64,000 nucleotides of DNA from Acetobacter lambici. Its GTDB lineage: Bacteria > Pseudomonadota > Alphaproteobacteria > Acetobacterales > Acetobacteraceae. The notes under the pieces were generated by a model. The model worked only from the letters and a program-made list of their open reading frames with translations, was not told where the DNA came from and searched no databases. The translations under genes and the position numbers were made by a program. Of the stretch, positions 18,296 through 26,597 are shown piece after piece. The stretch is taken from contig NZ_WOTD01000001.1 of the NCBI RefSeq assembly GCF_011516885.1, positions 370,022 to 434,021 on the forward strand, in the 5' to 3' direction. Numbering within the stretch: the first letter of the stretch is position 1; the number at the start of each line of letters is the position of its first letter.

Positions 18296-18826
18296 CTAAA
18301 AACCACCACCGGGCCGGGGCGCAAAGTTCCGGCCCCAGACATCTTCCTTCGTGCGCACCTGCGGCGGACGCGGCTGGCACGAAATAAGATACAGCCCCAC
18401 AACAAACACAATGTTTGAAAATGCGTTGAACCACACCGCAGTCCCGAATGTGGGGGGCGATGTAAGGGCTTGATACACAACGTATAGAGCGAACGGGATA
18501 GAAATAATCCGCACGCTTATAAGCATATGCCGCAGCGGGTTGGGCTTACCCGGTTTGACCAGTACGCGCAGGCGGCTCAACCCGACAAAAAAACTCACGC
18601 ACAGGCACCAGACCAGCACGTTAAAAATCATGTTGCCAAAGTCATTCATGCCGGTCAGCACGAACACGGCAATAATGGAAACAGCAGAAAGCAGCAGGGA
18701 GCCGAACTGGCAGCTCATCCCCGCATCAAAGGCCGGAAAGCGCTCCGGCAACCTGTCCGCCATGGGCTGGCATACCTGATCGAGCAGCCAGCTATCCATC
18801 CGCGTTATACGTTCACCCAATGTCAT
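18296..18826 (-). CDS. Hypothetical membrane protein
   Basis: A protein of about 176 residues with four predicted membrane helices (around LLLSAVSIIAVFVLTG, MIFNVLVWCLCVSFFVG, IISIPFALYVVYQAL and AFSNIVFVVGLYLIS). An Arg/Lys/Pro-rich loop follows the second helix and the C-terminal tail is basic and Pro/Gly-rich. No family is recognised. The start is uncertain; I chose the ATG giving MTLGERIT, but the frame is open to 18883. It converges with ccmI, 26 bp away. Confidence 0.55.
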   Translation of the reverse strand: MTLGERITRMDSWLLDQVCQPMADRLPERFPAFDAGMSCQFGSLLLSAVSIIAVFVLTGMNDFGNMIFNVLVWCLCVSFFVGLSRLRVLVKPGKPNPLRHMLISVRIISIPFALYVVYQALTSPPTFGTAVWFNAFSNIVFVVGLYLISCQPRPPQVRTKEDVWGRNFAPRPGGGF

Positions 18827-18902
18827 GGCAGTATCATAACGGAATATGCGGCATGATGCACGAAAATGCCGTGCATCACACATGTGCGGCCCAATTTACA
18901 GA

Positions 18903-19274
18903 TCAGGCGTTCTTGGTGGCATCAGTTGTGGGCAGCACCCCATCTGGCGTATGCTTATCCACGGCATCTGGCAGAAAATGCACCAGCGCTGTTACCACAG
19001 CATCGGCTGGCAGGCCGGTCTTTTCCACCAGATCATGCACCGCACCGCTCCCCAGAATGGAGCGGATTTCATCCGGCGTGGCAGGAACATTGCCGCTCTG
19101 GCTGATCCATGAACGGACCTTGTCCCCCAGACCGGCCTGATCAGCCCGGTCCAGCAACGCCTGAATTGTCTGCGGCTGCGTCAGGGACTGAAGCTGCTGT
19201 TTGACAATGGTCTGGACATCCCCACCTAGAACACTTTCAACCTTACCCACAATATTCTGAAAAAAATCAGACAT
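18903..19274 (-). CDS. YidB family protein (DUF937)
   Basis: A protein of about 123 residues resembling YidB: MSDFFQNIVGKVESVLG, then an LTQPQTIQALLDRADQAGLGDKV-like segment, SWISxSGNxPxTPDEIRxxLG, and a C-terminal helix with GLPADAVV. The arrangement of a GLGDKVxSW-type helix followed by I..xLG is the family signature. The start at 19274 has GGGAAAG nine bases upstream; the frame is open to 19340. YidB proteins are of unknown cellular role. Confidence 0.75.
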   Translation of the reverse strand: MSDFFQNIVGKVESVLGGDVQTIVKQQLQSLTQPQTIQALLDRADQAGLGDKVRSWISQSGNVPATPDEIRSILGSGAVHDLVEKTGLPADAVVTALVHFLPDAVDKHTPDGVLPTTDATKNA

Positions 19275-19340
19275 ATCCATCATCTTTCCCATATGCGCCA
19301 CCAAGGCAGCCAAACGGCTGGCGCGGTCCAATTTCATCAT

Positions 19341-19515
19341 GGATAGAATAACAGATCCATGCGATACTTATAAACATAAACCGGCTCCAGACCGCCCCTT
19401 CCCGTTTGAGAAGCGATAGCTGATATGCGTCTGAACCCACAAGGAAAAAAGGGGAAAAGGGGCTACGGTTACAATCTGATTCCCCACCTTCCTCTGTTGC
19501 AACAAAGTAGCCATT
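19341..19515. other. Divergent intergenic region
   Basis: 175 bp between yidB and the FUSC gene, AT-richer than its flanks and probably carrying both promoters. No operator-like palindrome or obvious ribosome site before the GTG at 19516 was seen. Confidence 0.35.
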
Positions 19516-21699
19516 GTGCCCAGTCTTTCTTTTCCCCTGCTTGACAGGATCGGTCGCCTGCGGACCTTCCGCCCGTTAGGGCCACCCGGTGTGCAGCGCA
19601 AACTGCCCCTGAGCTGGCTGCTTGCACCTACGCCGTCCGCAATAGGGTTTGCACTGCGCACAACAGCCGCCGCCCTGATTGCCCTTGTCATTGCCTTGTG
19701 GATGGAACTGGACGACCCGCAATGGGCGGCCATGACCGTATGGATTGTGGCGCAGGGCTCGCGCGGGGAGAGCCTGTCCAAGGCACGCTGGCGTCTGGTG
19801 GGGACGGCCATTGGAGTGGTCATGTCCATCACCCTCATTTCCGCCTTCAACCAGACCGCGTGGCTGTTTTTTCCCGCTCTTTCCATCTGGCTGGGGTTAT
19901 GCTGCGGACTTGCAACCCTTGTGCGCAACTTCCGCTCCTACGCGCTGGTGCTGGCGGGCTATACAACGGCCATTATTGCCATAGGCGCCATTCCCCACCC
20001 CGAAAACGTGTTCATGACCGCCATGTCCCGCGCAACCTATATTGTGCTGGGTATTGTGTGTGAGAGCACGGTTGCGGGTCTGTTTGCCCATAATCTGGCC
20101 GAAACCGCGCGCCGCAACATCCGCGACAAGCTCCGCACCGCCCTGAGCAATGTGTCCGAGGCCGTATCCAGCCTGCTGGCGGGGGATGACGAGGCACTCA
20201 TCCGCTCACGCGCCATGTTTGGCCCCATCCTCTCGATTAACGACCAGATCGAATTCTCCGAAGCGGAAATGGGCCCCCACGGGCACGAAGGGGACCACGC
20301 CCGCGCGGCACTGGCGGCTGTATCTGTCCTGCTCTCACGCGGGTTGGGCATGACTGTCCGCCTGCAATACGTGCAAACCGACCAGCCCATATTCCGCGAG
20401 ACAGCCTCCCGCGTCAGCACTTTTCTGAGCGGTCTGCCCAACCGCCTGAATACGGAAACCGGGGTACGCGGCATTCTGCGTGACCTGCAACTGCTCCGCG
20501 CGGAATGCCACCAGCAGATTGTGGATGCCCTGACGCACGAAATCGGGTCGGCCTTTACGCTGGAAGACGAACATGCCCAGATTTCCGCTCTGCTGGACGG
20601 GCGTATCCTGCACAACGCCATGGACGAACTGCTGGGCGAATTGGAACAGGCCATTCGGGAATACGATGCCAGCCAGCATTTCATTCGTGGAGACCACTTC
20701 CACTTCCGCCTTCAATCGCATGTGGACAAGCGCGAGGCCGCCTATAATGGCGTACGCGCAGCCGTAGCCCTGAGTGCGGCCGGGCTGGTGTGGGAATGTA
20801 CGGCATGGCCCACGGGGCTTGGGTTTATTACATTCGTGGCCATTGTATGCGGCCTGTTCGCCACGCGGGAAAATCCGGTTGTTGCGACCACGCAGTTCAT
20901 GATCGGTGGCATATGGGCGGCCCTTGTTGCGTTTTTTCTGGTCTTTTTTGTACTGCCCACACAGGCCAATTACGAAATGCTGGTGGCAACACTCGCCATT
21001 CCCATGTTTGCCGGGGGGCTGGCCGCACGTAACGCCAGCACGGCTTTACACTCCGCGGCCTATACACTTTTGCTCCCTAATTTTGTGCACCCGCTCAATC
21101 AGGGACGGGTAGACGAAGTGACATGGTTCAACTCCACATGGGCCATTCTGCTGGGTGTGTTTTTTGCGGTTCTTATTTTCCGCGCCGTACTGCCCTTTAA
21201 CAGTGCGGCCGAGCGCTGGCGCATGCGCAGGACCCTGCTACGGGACCTGCGCACACTGGCCTCGGCCGAGCCCATGCCCATGACGCGGGACTGGATTGGC
21301 CGCAACATCGACCGCTTTGCCCGCCTGATCCGCCACGCTGGCCCTACGCCCTCCCCCACAATTGAGGGCTGCTTGCAAGGCACACTGGCGGCCATGACCA
21401 TCGGGCTGAACATTATTCGCCTGCGCGCACTTCTGCACCGCAACCAGATCCCGCCTGCCGCGCGCCGGGCTATAGAAATTGTTATGAAGCGGATGAGCCA
21501 CTTTACAGGTAAATATGGCCATACGGCCCACGCCGCACGCGTGGCAACAACCGCATTGCGGCGGATGGAAGCGGCCGAGCCCAATATTTCCACACGTATC
21601 GAACTCACGCGCGCCATTGCCTACCTGATCGTGGTTTCCCACGAACTGGACGCCAATGCTGTGTTCCTGGACGCGTCCCGTCCTTACCGCGCGGCCTAA
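19516..21699 (+). CDS. FUSC family (fusaric acid resistance/AaeB-like) efflux protein
   Basis: A 727-residue inner-membrane protein with two halves, each with a block of about five to six hydrophobic helices (residues about 40-190 and 405-560) followed by a helical cytoplasmic region, as in FUSC/AaeB transporters that export aromatic acids. DDPQWAAMTVWIV is the typical first motif. FUSC pumps usually work with an HlyD-type adaptor, but none is encoded next to it. The start is GTG at 19516 and could lie slightly elsewhere. A terminator follows. Confidence 0.85.
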   Translation: MPSLSFPLLDRIGRLRTFRPLGPPGVQRKLPLSWLLAPTPSAIGFALRTTAAALIALVIALWMELDDPQWAAMTVWIVAQGSRGESLSKARWRLVGTAIGVVMSITLISAFNQTAWLFFPALSIWLGLCCGLATLVRNFRSYALVLAGYTTAIIAIGAIPHPENVFMTAMSRATYIVLGIVCESTVAGLFAHNLAETARRNIRDKLRTALSNVSEAVSSLLAGDDEALIRSRAMFGPILSINDQIEFSEAEMGPHGHEGDHARAALAAVSVLLSRGLGMTVRLQYVQTDQPIFRETASRVSTFLSGLPNRLNTETGVRGILRDLQLLRAECHQQIVDALTHEIGSAFTLEDEHAQISALLDGRILHNAMDELLGELEQAIREYDASQHFIRGDHFHFRLQSHVDKREAAYNGVRAAVALSAAGLVWECTAWPTGLGFITFVAIVCGLFATRENPVVATTQFMIGGIWAALVAFFLVFFVLPTQANYEMLVATLAIPMFAGGLAARNASTALHSAAYTLLLPNFVHPLNQGRVDEVTWFNSTWAILLGVFFAVLIFRAVLPFNSAAERWRMRRTLLRDLRTLASAEPMPMTRDWIGRNIDRFARLIRHAGPTPSPTIEGCLQGTLAAMTIGLNIIRLRALLHRNQIPPAARRAIEIVMKRMSHFTGKYGHTAHAARVATTALRRMEAAEPNISTRIELTRAIAYLIVVSHELDANAVFLDASRPYRAA

Positions 21700-21757
21700 A
21701 AGCACCTTTGTTACAAGGTCTTCGGCATTCTTCTTTGCAAATAGGATTTATTGAGTG

Positions 21758-21805
21758 AGGTAAAGGGGCGCGAAGCGTTTAAACCGCACGCGCTCCCTAC
21801 CTTTT
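21758..21805 (+). terminator. Rho-independent terminator of the FUSC gene
   Basis: Stem AGGTA/TACCT continued by GGG-GCGCG/CGCGC-CCC with small bulges, followed by TTTT. Its 3' edge touches the stop codon of the convergent potassium channel gene. Confidence 0.65.
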
Positions 21806-22811
21806 AATGTGCCTCAACATCATGGAAGCGGGTGTAATCCACCGTAATGCGTCCATCGGGGCGAGAGAGCACAATATCCACAAACCGATGGTTATGCTGT
21901 ACCCGGTCAAACCTATAGGCAGTTCTTGCAAACACGGTCTGGCCCAGCGCCTCATCCGTGCCGGTCACGGTAACAATAATCTCGGCTTCCTCGTTCTCCA
22001 GCTCCGCAACTGTTCTGCCGTGCAAGGGGCTGTCGGGGGTAATGACGTGCGCCATAACAAAAGCAAAACGCAACACCGGCACATGGGATTGCATGAGCAG
22101 AAGCTGGTCAAACTTACGCACCAGATGCCCATTGTCGCTCATGACCAGACGGGACAGGGCAACCTCAATATCAACCGATAGAATAACGCTCATCCGCAGG
22201 TTGGCAATGCGGATACACAGGGCCGGAATCCCCCCTTCGTTACTGATAACTGCCATGTTGCTGAACATCAGCCGGGCACGGGGGCGGGCAAAGCGGGCAA
22301 AAACCACCCCGGTTGCAAGAGCTGTCAGCATCATGCCCACAAACGCCTCGACCGAGACAACGGCGTTGGCATACGCTCCTATCGGGCTCATGGTCCCGTA
22401 ACCAACGGTCGAGAGTGTTTGCACACTAAAAAAGAACAAAGACAGCAGCATACCGTGTGACAGCCCGGTGATCTGCCCCGGAGCGGCCATATACAGCAAC
22501 GCAAATACAAGATTGATAACGATGTAGGACACTACGGAAATAGCCGCAAAAGCTGGCCAGCTTGCCGTTAGCGCATGGTGATAAAGATCACTCCATACAC
22601 TGTCCTTCAAGCCCACGCGCACAACATCACGGTGGCTTTTTTCCTCGACCAGTGCATGGGCACGGAAGCGCTTGACCGCTTCCTTGGTGCTTAAGTGAAA
22701 ACGTCCCCCTTCTTTGCCATCGGGGCCTGACGCTACATCCTCCAGCTTGGTATAGCGCTCCGCCTCCCCTTTGCGGCTGCGTTTTCTGTAATGGTGGAAA
22801 AGTCTTTTCAT
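21804..22811 (-). CDS. Inward rectifier potassium channel (KirBac type)
   Basis: A 335-residue protein with two membrane helices flanking a pore loop that holds the potassium selectivity filter TVGYG (about residues 135-139). A large C-terminal immunoglobulin-like cytoplasmic domain (ARLMFSNMAVI, ALCIRIANLRMS, HVITPDSPLHG) is typical of KirBac channels. It would conduct potassium across the inner membrane under control of the cytoplasmic domain. GTG at 22817 and ATG at 22811 are both in frame; ATG has GGAG eight bases upstream. Both domains look intact. Confidence 0.94.
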   Translation of the reverse strand: MKRLFHHYRKRSRKGEAERYTKLEDVASGPDGKEGGRFHLSTKEAVKRFRAHALVEEKSHRDVVRVGLKDSVWSDLYHHALTASWPAFAAISVVSYIVINLVFALLYMAAPGQITGLSHGMLLSLFFFSVQTLSTVGYGTMSPIGAYANAVVSVEAFVGMMLTALATGVVFARFARPRARLMFSNMAVISNEGGIPALCIRIANLRMSVILSVDIEVALSRLVMSDNGHLVRKFDQLLLMQSHVPVLRFAFVMAHVITPDSPLHGRTVAELENEEAEIIVTVTGTDEALGQTVFARTAYRFDRVQHNHRFVDIVLSRPDGRITVDYTRFHDVEAH

Positions 22812-23221
22812 AATCACCGCTCCGCGCGCGCAGCCATGCAGAACGACCGGCGCATTCTTGCGGTGTTACACAGCATACCGGCGTCTGTGCTCCTTGGATT
22901 CTGCATGGAAGACCTGCTTAACTTGCGATTATTTTTTAAGTGCCGTATTTTTCAAGCAACAGGAACAAAAACCCAAAAAGTGCTGAGGGCAAAACACTAT
23001 AACTTGATCCACCCTCCCCGTTCCTGCATCCAAAATCTCTGTCAGCGCACACTTATCCATGGTGGCACTACGGCCAACACGCGCACGCAAAGACACGATG
23101 CCTCCGTGCCATTTTTTGTTGCCCCCGCTTAATCCGATGCAATAAGTGCAGTAGACTTGCCTATGCGCTCCTGATAAAAACGGCCCAAATTTGTAAATTC
23201 GTCATTATAAAGGATAGCTCT
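22812..23221. other. AT-rich intergenic region without a gene
   Basis: About 410 bp between divergent genes. Base composition falls steadily towards the glucosyltransferase gene. A 113-codon plus-strand frame here lacks a ribosome site and family resemblance and is not called. An AAGGA lies 8 nt before the GTG at 23222. The region marks the left border of an AT-rich, probably transferred, segment. Confidence 0.5.
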
Positions 23222-24688
23222 GTGACGACTTTAAATAAATACATCAAAAAAAATGTTATACCTTATGCTGCATATCTGACTTTTTTTATTGTTATTTATA
23301 TTTCTGTTATAACTACAGTTTATGGATTTTCTGATGACTATGCCAATATAAAAGACGGCCAAACCCAGATTCTGCCCATTACAAAAATGATCATACAAGG
23401 CGGCAGACCTGTCTATGCCTTACTCAATTATGCTTTTACCTTAACACATGATGTTTCCGACCTAGTCTGGATAAGACTTTTTGGCATTGCCGGAATTGCA
23501 GCGTTATGCACGCTTTTCATGAAACATTTAAAGGAGGCGACCGACTTACCCTCTCCTGTCTGTATCATGCTTGCCGCGTGTATCGGCCTCATGCCACCTT
23601 TTCAGGTTTATGCCGCATGGGCCACTACTTCCTTTTTTGCATGGTCTGCCTTTTTGGCTGGCTTAAGTTTTCGGCTTCTATGCCGCCAGGCAGAACCTAA
23701 CTGGAAAAACAGCTTAGGGGCACTTATCCTTCTTAGTTTGGCGATATGTACTTATCAGCCATCGGCAATGATGTACTGGGTCTTCGCAGGAACAACCTGG
23801 CTGGCGTCTGACAGGCCACTACCATCTCTAAAATCCATATTTGTAACCTGTGCAATCATGGGTGGCGCATTAGTTATTGATTTTGCCGCAACCAAAATCC
23901 TCCCACCACTTTTATTCCATGATTTTCACTCTCTTCCCCGCACAGCTCTCGTCTCCAATATCGGAAAAAAATGCACATGGTTTGTATCCAAGGTCATGCG
24001 CTGCGCACTCAACCTTGCATCTGTAAAAGAGAACTTAGCAGTATCTATATTTTCCTTTCTATTCATCTCTTCAGGTCTCTATTTTTGTAAAAAAAATAGT
24101 CAATATTTTGATACAAAAAAAATATGCATTTGGTTTATTTTAATTCCCCTAACCTATCTACCAAATCTGCTTGTAAAGGAATGTATTGCGCCCTATCGAT
24201 CTCAAGCAGCACTAACCAGCCTTATGCTGCTATATTTTACTCTCGCACTCTGTAGGGGCCTTCATGTCAACAGGCGTAGCAACCTTATAACACCATGCAT
24301 GGGTCTTGTGTTTATCGTCTGCTCATACACAGCTTATAGTAATGTAAAAAATGGCTTTGCATTCCAACAATCTACTGAACTGAAATTAGCATCCGAATAT
24401 CTGTCCCAAACAGATAATTTAAGTAATTCTTCATCTCTCTATTTTGTCACATCCAAACAGGAGCAGACATTTACACCGTCTTTCAGGTATCATGAGTTTG
24501 GGCTCCCTTCCACGTCACAGGAATGGGTTCCAGCAAGCATGATCTGGATACTTCTGAACACCAGACACTCACCCAACATCGTCAAGCTGAAAACCGCCCG
24601 CGTGGGGCCTCTTGCAGACGCCCCCAAGCAGCCTGATGTTACAATCGTCAATTTTGAACAAATCTTACGTAACGCTCACCTGCACTGA
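23222..24688 (+). CDS. GtrII-like glucosyltransferase domain membrane protein
   Basis: A 488-residue protein with about ten hydrophobic helices. An N-terminal acidic GFSDDYAN follows the first helix, the arrangement of GtrII-type and GT-C glycosyltransferases that decorate O-antigen from undecaprenyl-glucose at the periplasmic face. Base composition is clearly AT-richer than in the neighbours, with many A/T-ending codons, suggesting transfer. No gtrA (flippase) or gtrB (bactoprenol glucosyltransferase) partner lies next to it. The product transferred and the acceptor are unknown. GTG start with AAGGA. Confidence 0.75.
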   Translation: MTTLNKYIKKNVIPYAAYLTFFIVIYISVITTVYGFSDDYANIKDGQTQILPITKMIIQGGRPVYALLNYAFTLTHDVSDLVWIRLFGIAGIAALCTLFMKHLKEATDLPSPVCIMLAACIGLMPPFQVYAAWATTSFFAWSAFLAGLSFRLLCRQAEPNWKNSLGALILLSLAICTYQPSAMMYWVFAGTTWLASDRPLPSLKSIFVTCAIMGGALVIDFAATKILPPLLFHDFHSLPRTALVSNIGKKCTWFVSKVMRCALNLASVKENLAVSIFSFLFISSGLYFCKKNSQYFDTKKICIWFILIPLTYLPNLLVKECIAPYRSQAALTSLMLLYFTLALCRGLHVNRRSNLITPCMGLVFIVCSYTAYSNVKNGFAFQQSTELKLASEYLSQTDNLSNSSSLYFVTSKQEQTFTPSFRYHEFGLPSTSQEWVPASMIWILLNTRHSPNIVKLKTARVGPLADAPKQPDVTIVNFEQILRNAHLH

Positions 24689-24707
24689 CAATTTGTGGAT
24701 TAATACT

Positions 24708-24734
24708 CTGGGGGCAGTATCAAACTACCCCCAG
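24708..24734 (+). terminator. Hairpin downstream of the glucosyltransferase gene
   Basis: CTGGGGG-c-AGT pairs with ACT-a-CCCCCAG around a 5-nt loop, 20 bp after the stop. The T tract is poor, so termination is plausible but unproven. Confidence 0.5.
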
Positions 24735-24819
24735 ACACATCATAAACTCAGGAACAACTTTGTCTGCACAGCATAACCCACACGGCTGGCGCATATTCGT
24801 AAAGCAAAGCGCCAGACTA

Positions 24820-24837
24820 GGGCCTGTTAGATCTTGA
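24820..24837 (+). repeat. Left terminal inverted repeat of the IS
   Basis: GGGCCTGTTAGATCTTGA, next to a TA duplication. It pairs with the right terminal repeat with two mismatches. Confidence 0.88.
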
Positions 24838-24858
24838 ATTTCTTCCCATATTGTAGGG

Positions 24859-25655
24859 ATGGAAGAAGGAGACAGAACAGGCACCTTTACGGACGAGACA
24901 TGGGCAATCTGGGAACCTCTGATTGAGGCGGTTCGCCCAAGGGGCAAGACGCCGCCCCATGATCTGCGGCGTACGATAGCAGCAATTTTCTGGCGTCATG
25001 AGAATGGCGCGAAATGGCGGAGCATCCCCGCTGAACTGGGGCCGTGGTGGCGAGCGGCCCAGCTTTTCATCCGCTGGGCGAAGCTGGGTGTGTGGGAACG
25101 CCTGCTCGCACTGGTTCAGGAACAACAGGGAGTAGCACTCGGCATGACTTTTCTGGATGGCACGAATATCAGAGCTCACCACAAGGCGGCGGGAGCCCCA
25201 AAAAAGGGGGCTCTTTTGAAGAGCGAGACCATCGTGAAGCACTTGGCCGCTCTCGCGGCGGCTATGGCACAAAAGTCTGCGTGATAGCAGACGGGCATGG
25301 AAAGGCTGTTGGTTTTGCCCTGGCACCCGGCCAGGCCCATGAACTGCCGCTGGCTCCAGATATGCTCGATAGCCTTCCCGCCATTCCTTTGTGGGTGGTG
25401 GCGGACAAGGGCTATGCCTCGGACGCCTTCCGTGAACGTATATGGGACATGGGAGCCCGACCGGCCATTCCCGCAAAACGACGCGATGCGCCGGTTGCCT
25501 GCCCCAGATGGGTCTATCGGTGTCGGCACCTGGTCGAGAACCTCTGGGCCCGTCTCAAGGAGTGGCGTGCTGTTGCAACCAGATACGAGAAAACCGCAGC
25601 GTCGTTCCTGGCCGTCATACACATCGCTGCAGCCGCAGACTGGATCAAGTGCTAA
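24859..25655 (+). CDS. IS5-family transposase made by -1 frameshift (OrfAB)
   Basis: The first frame (24859-25284, 141 residues) holds the N-terminal DUF4096-like region and the first catalytic Asp in LDGTNIRAHH. The second frame (open from 25044, ending 25655) holds the second Asp in VVADKGYAS and the Glu in HLVENLWARLK. The frames are joined at the canonical heptamer A AAA AAG at 25200-25206, read in the first frame as CCA AAA AAG. A -1 slip there gives a 265-residue DDE transposase with the conserved GGYGTKVCVIADG join, so the element looks active. The short OrfA product alone may act as an inhibitor, as in other frameshifting elements. Confidence 0.9.
25200..25206 (+). other. Programmed -1 ribosomal frameshift site
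   Basis: AAAAAAG in the phase X XXY YYZ (A AAA AAG) relative to OrfA, in the overlap of the two transposase frames and followed by a G run. This is the strongest known bacterial -1 slippery heptamer. Confidence 0.85.
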
Positions 25656-25662
25656 CAGGCCC
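25645..25662 (-). repeat. Right terminal inverted repeat of the IS
   Basis: Reads GGGCCTGTTAGCACTTGA on the minus strand and is flanked by TA. Its outermost base forms the G of the neighbouring gene's TAG stop codon. Confidence 0.88.
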
Positions 25663-26597
25663 TAATGCGTTCCGTCTGTCTCGCTAAACGGACTGAGCAC
25701 AATATCACCCGCATTACGTGCCCATACCTGTGCATCATCTGCCGGTGGGGTGGCATTGCCTTTGGTCAGGCTACCATGTGCGAGTGTCTGTGCATCCATC
25801 CGATTTAGACTGCCAGACTGTGCGGCGGCACTCTGGGCTGCACGCGCCCAGAGTGCATGCGCCTTGGCCTGATCACCCTGACTAGCCGCAATCCGTGCCG
25901 CAAGAGCAAGGGCACGCGCCATATCATGATATGATCCCTCACTCTGGCGCAGGTCCGCCGCCTCCTCCGCCTGCTGTTCGGCCAATGCGGGATTAGACCT
26001 GCCAAGCATCCGTGCCTGAATTTCGGCCCTGTCCGCCTGCTGCGTAAGAGATAACGGCTGTTTAAGGCTGTTCAAATAGGTTGCCGCAGTTTGCAGGCCG
26101 CTCTGGTCGCCCTGTGCATCGGCAGCCAGGCCCATAACAAGGGCCGCCCGTGCCGCCAGCGCAGTATCGGACGACTGCATGGCATGGCCAGCCGAAGCTA
26201 CTGCCTGCGCGTAGTGACCAAGACGGTAATGGCTTGCCGCCTCAACCAGATCCAGCGAGGTCATATCCTGCGCACCGCGCAATTGCACAGCCTGCCGGGT
26301 TGCCTGCGTAGTTTGCAGTGCCTGCGCAGGAGCATTGGCCGCCAGTTGCGAGACGGCAAGATCATACCCCGCCTCGGCCACAGCGGTTCCATCATCACGC
26401 ACCAGCGCAAGGTTGGCTGCTTTACGGTACTGCGACACAGCAACCGTGTAACGTCCCAGTTCGAAGGAATCCCGCCCTGCCAGCATGGCCTGATCCCATG
26501 CGGCATCATCCTGCGCGGTTGGTTTGCTCTGGCTTGCACCACACCCCGCCAACAGCAAGGGAGCAGCCAGCACCAGCATATGCGTAAGGCGTCTCAT
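25662..26597 (-). CDS. TPR-like lipoprotein at the end of the Mla-like operon
   Basis: A 311-residue lipoprotein: signal peptide with lipobox LLLAGC (Cys near 19) followed by GASQSK, then Ala-rich helical repeats resembling TPRs (SFELGRYTVAVSQYRKAANLAL, HYRLGHYAQAVASAGHAM). It would sit in the periplasm, lipid-anchored, probably as a docking protein. The ATG at 26597 overlaps the stop of the MCE gene (ATGA), so it belongs to the operon. No known Mla component has this architecture. The IS inserted exactly at its stop codon but left TAG intact. Confidence 0.72.
   Translation of the reverse strand: MRRLTHMLVLAAPLLLAGCGASQSKPTAQDDAAWDQAMLAGRDSFELGRYTVAVSQYRKAANLALVRDDGTAVAEAGYDLAVSQLAANAPAQALQTTQATRQAVQLRGAQDMTSLDLVEAASHYRLGHYAQAVASAGHAMQSSDTALAARAALVMGLAADAQGDQSGLQTAATYLNSLKQPLSLTQQADRAEIQARMLGRSNPALAEQQAEEAADLRQSEGSYHDMARALALAARIAASQGDQAKAHALWARAAQSAAAQSGSLNRMDAQTLAHGSLTKGNATPPADDAQVWARNAGDIVLSPFSETDGTH

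Larger units (their letters stand above)
24820..25662 (+). mobile_element. Complete IS5-family insertion sequence (IS427/IS1031-like), 843 bp
   Basis: Bounded by 18-bp inverted repeats matching at 16 positions (GGGCCTGTTAGATCTTGA on the left; GGGCCTGTTAGCACTTGA reading in from the right) and flanked on both sides by TA, the expected target duplication for this group. It carries one transposase split over two frames. It lies between the AT-rich glucosyltransferase gene and the lipoprotein gene, and its right edge coincides with that gene's stop codon. Assigning the exact IS name would need a database comparison. Confidence 0.9.

Noticed and set aside
22791..23132. A 113-codon plus-strand frame upstream of the glucosyltransferase
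   Set aside because: It begins inside the channel gene's leader, lacks a ribosome site, and its basic Cys/His-rich sequence matches nothing.
24817..25476. A 219-codon minus-strand frame inside the IS
   Set aside because: Antisense to the transposase and starting at the element edge; the plus-strand frames contain the DDE residues.
24859..25655. Split transposase as a pseudogene
   Set aside because: The join falls on an exact in-phase A AAA AAG heptamer and the fused protein is complete, so programmed frameshifting explains it better than decay.
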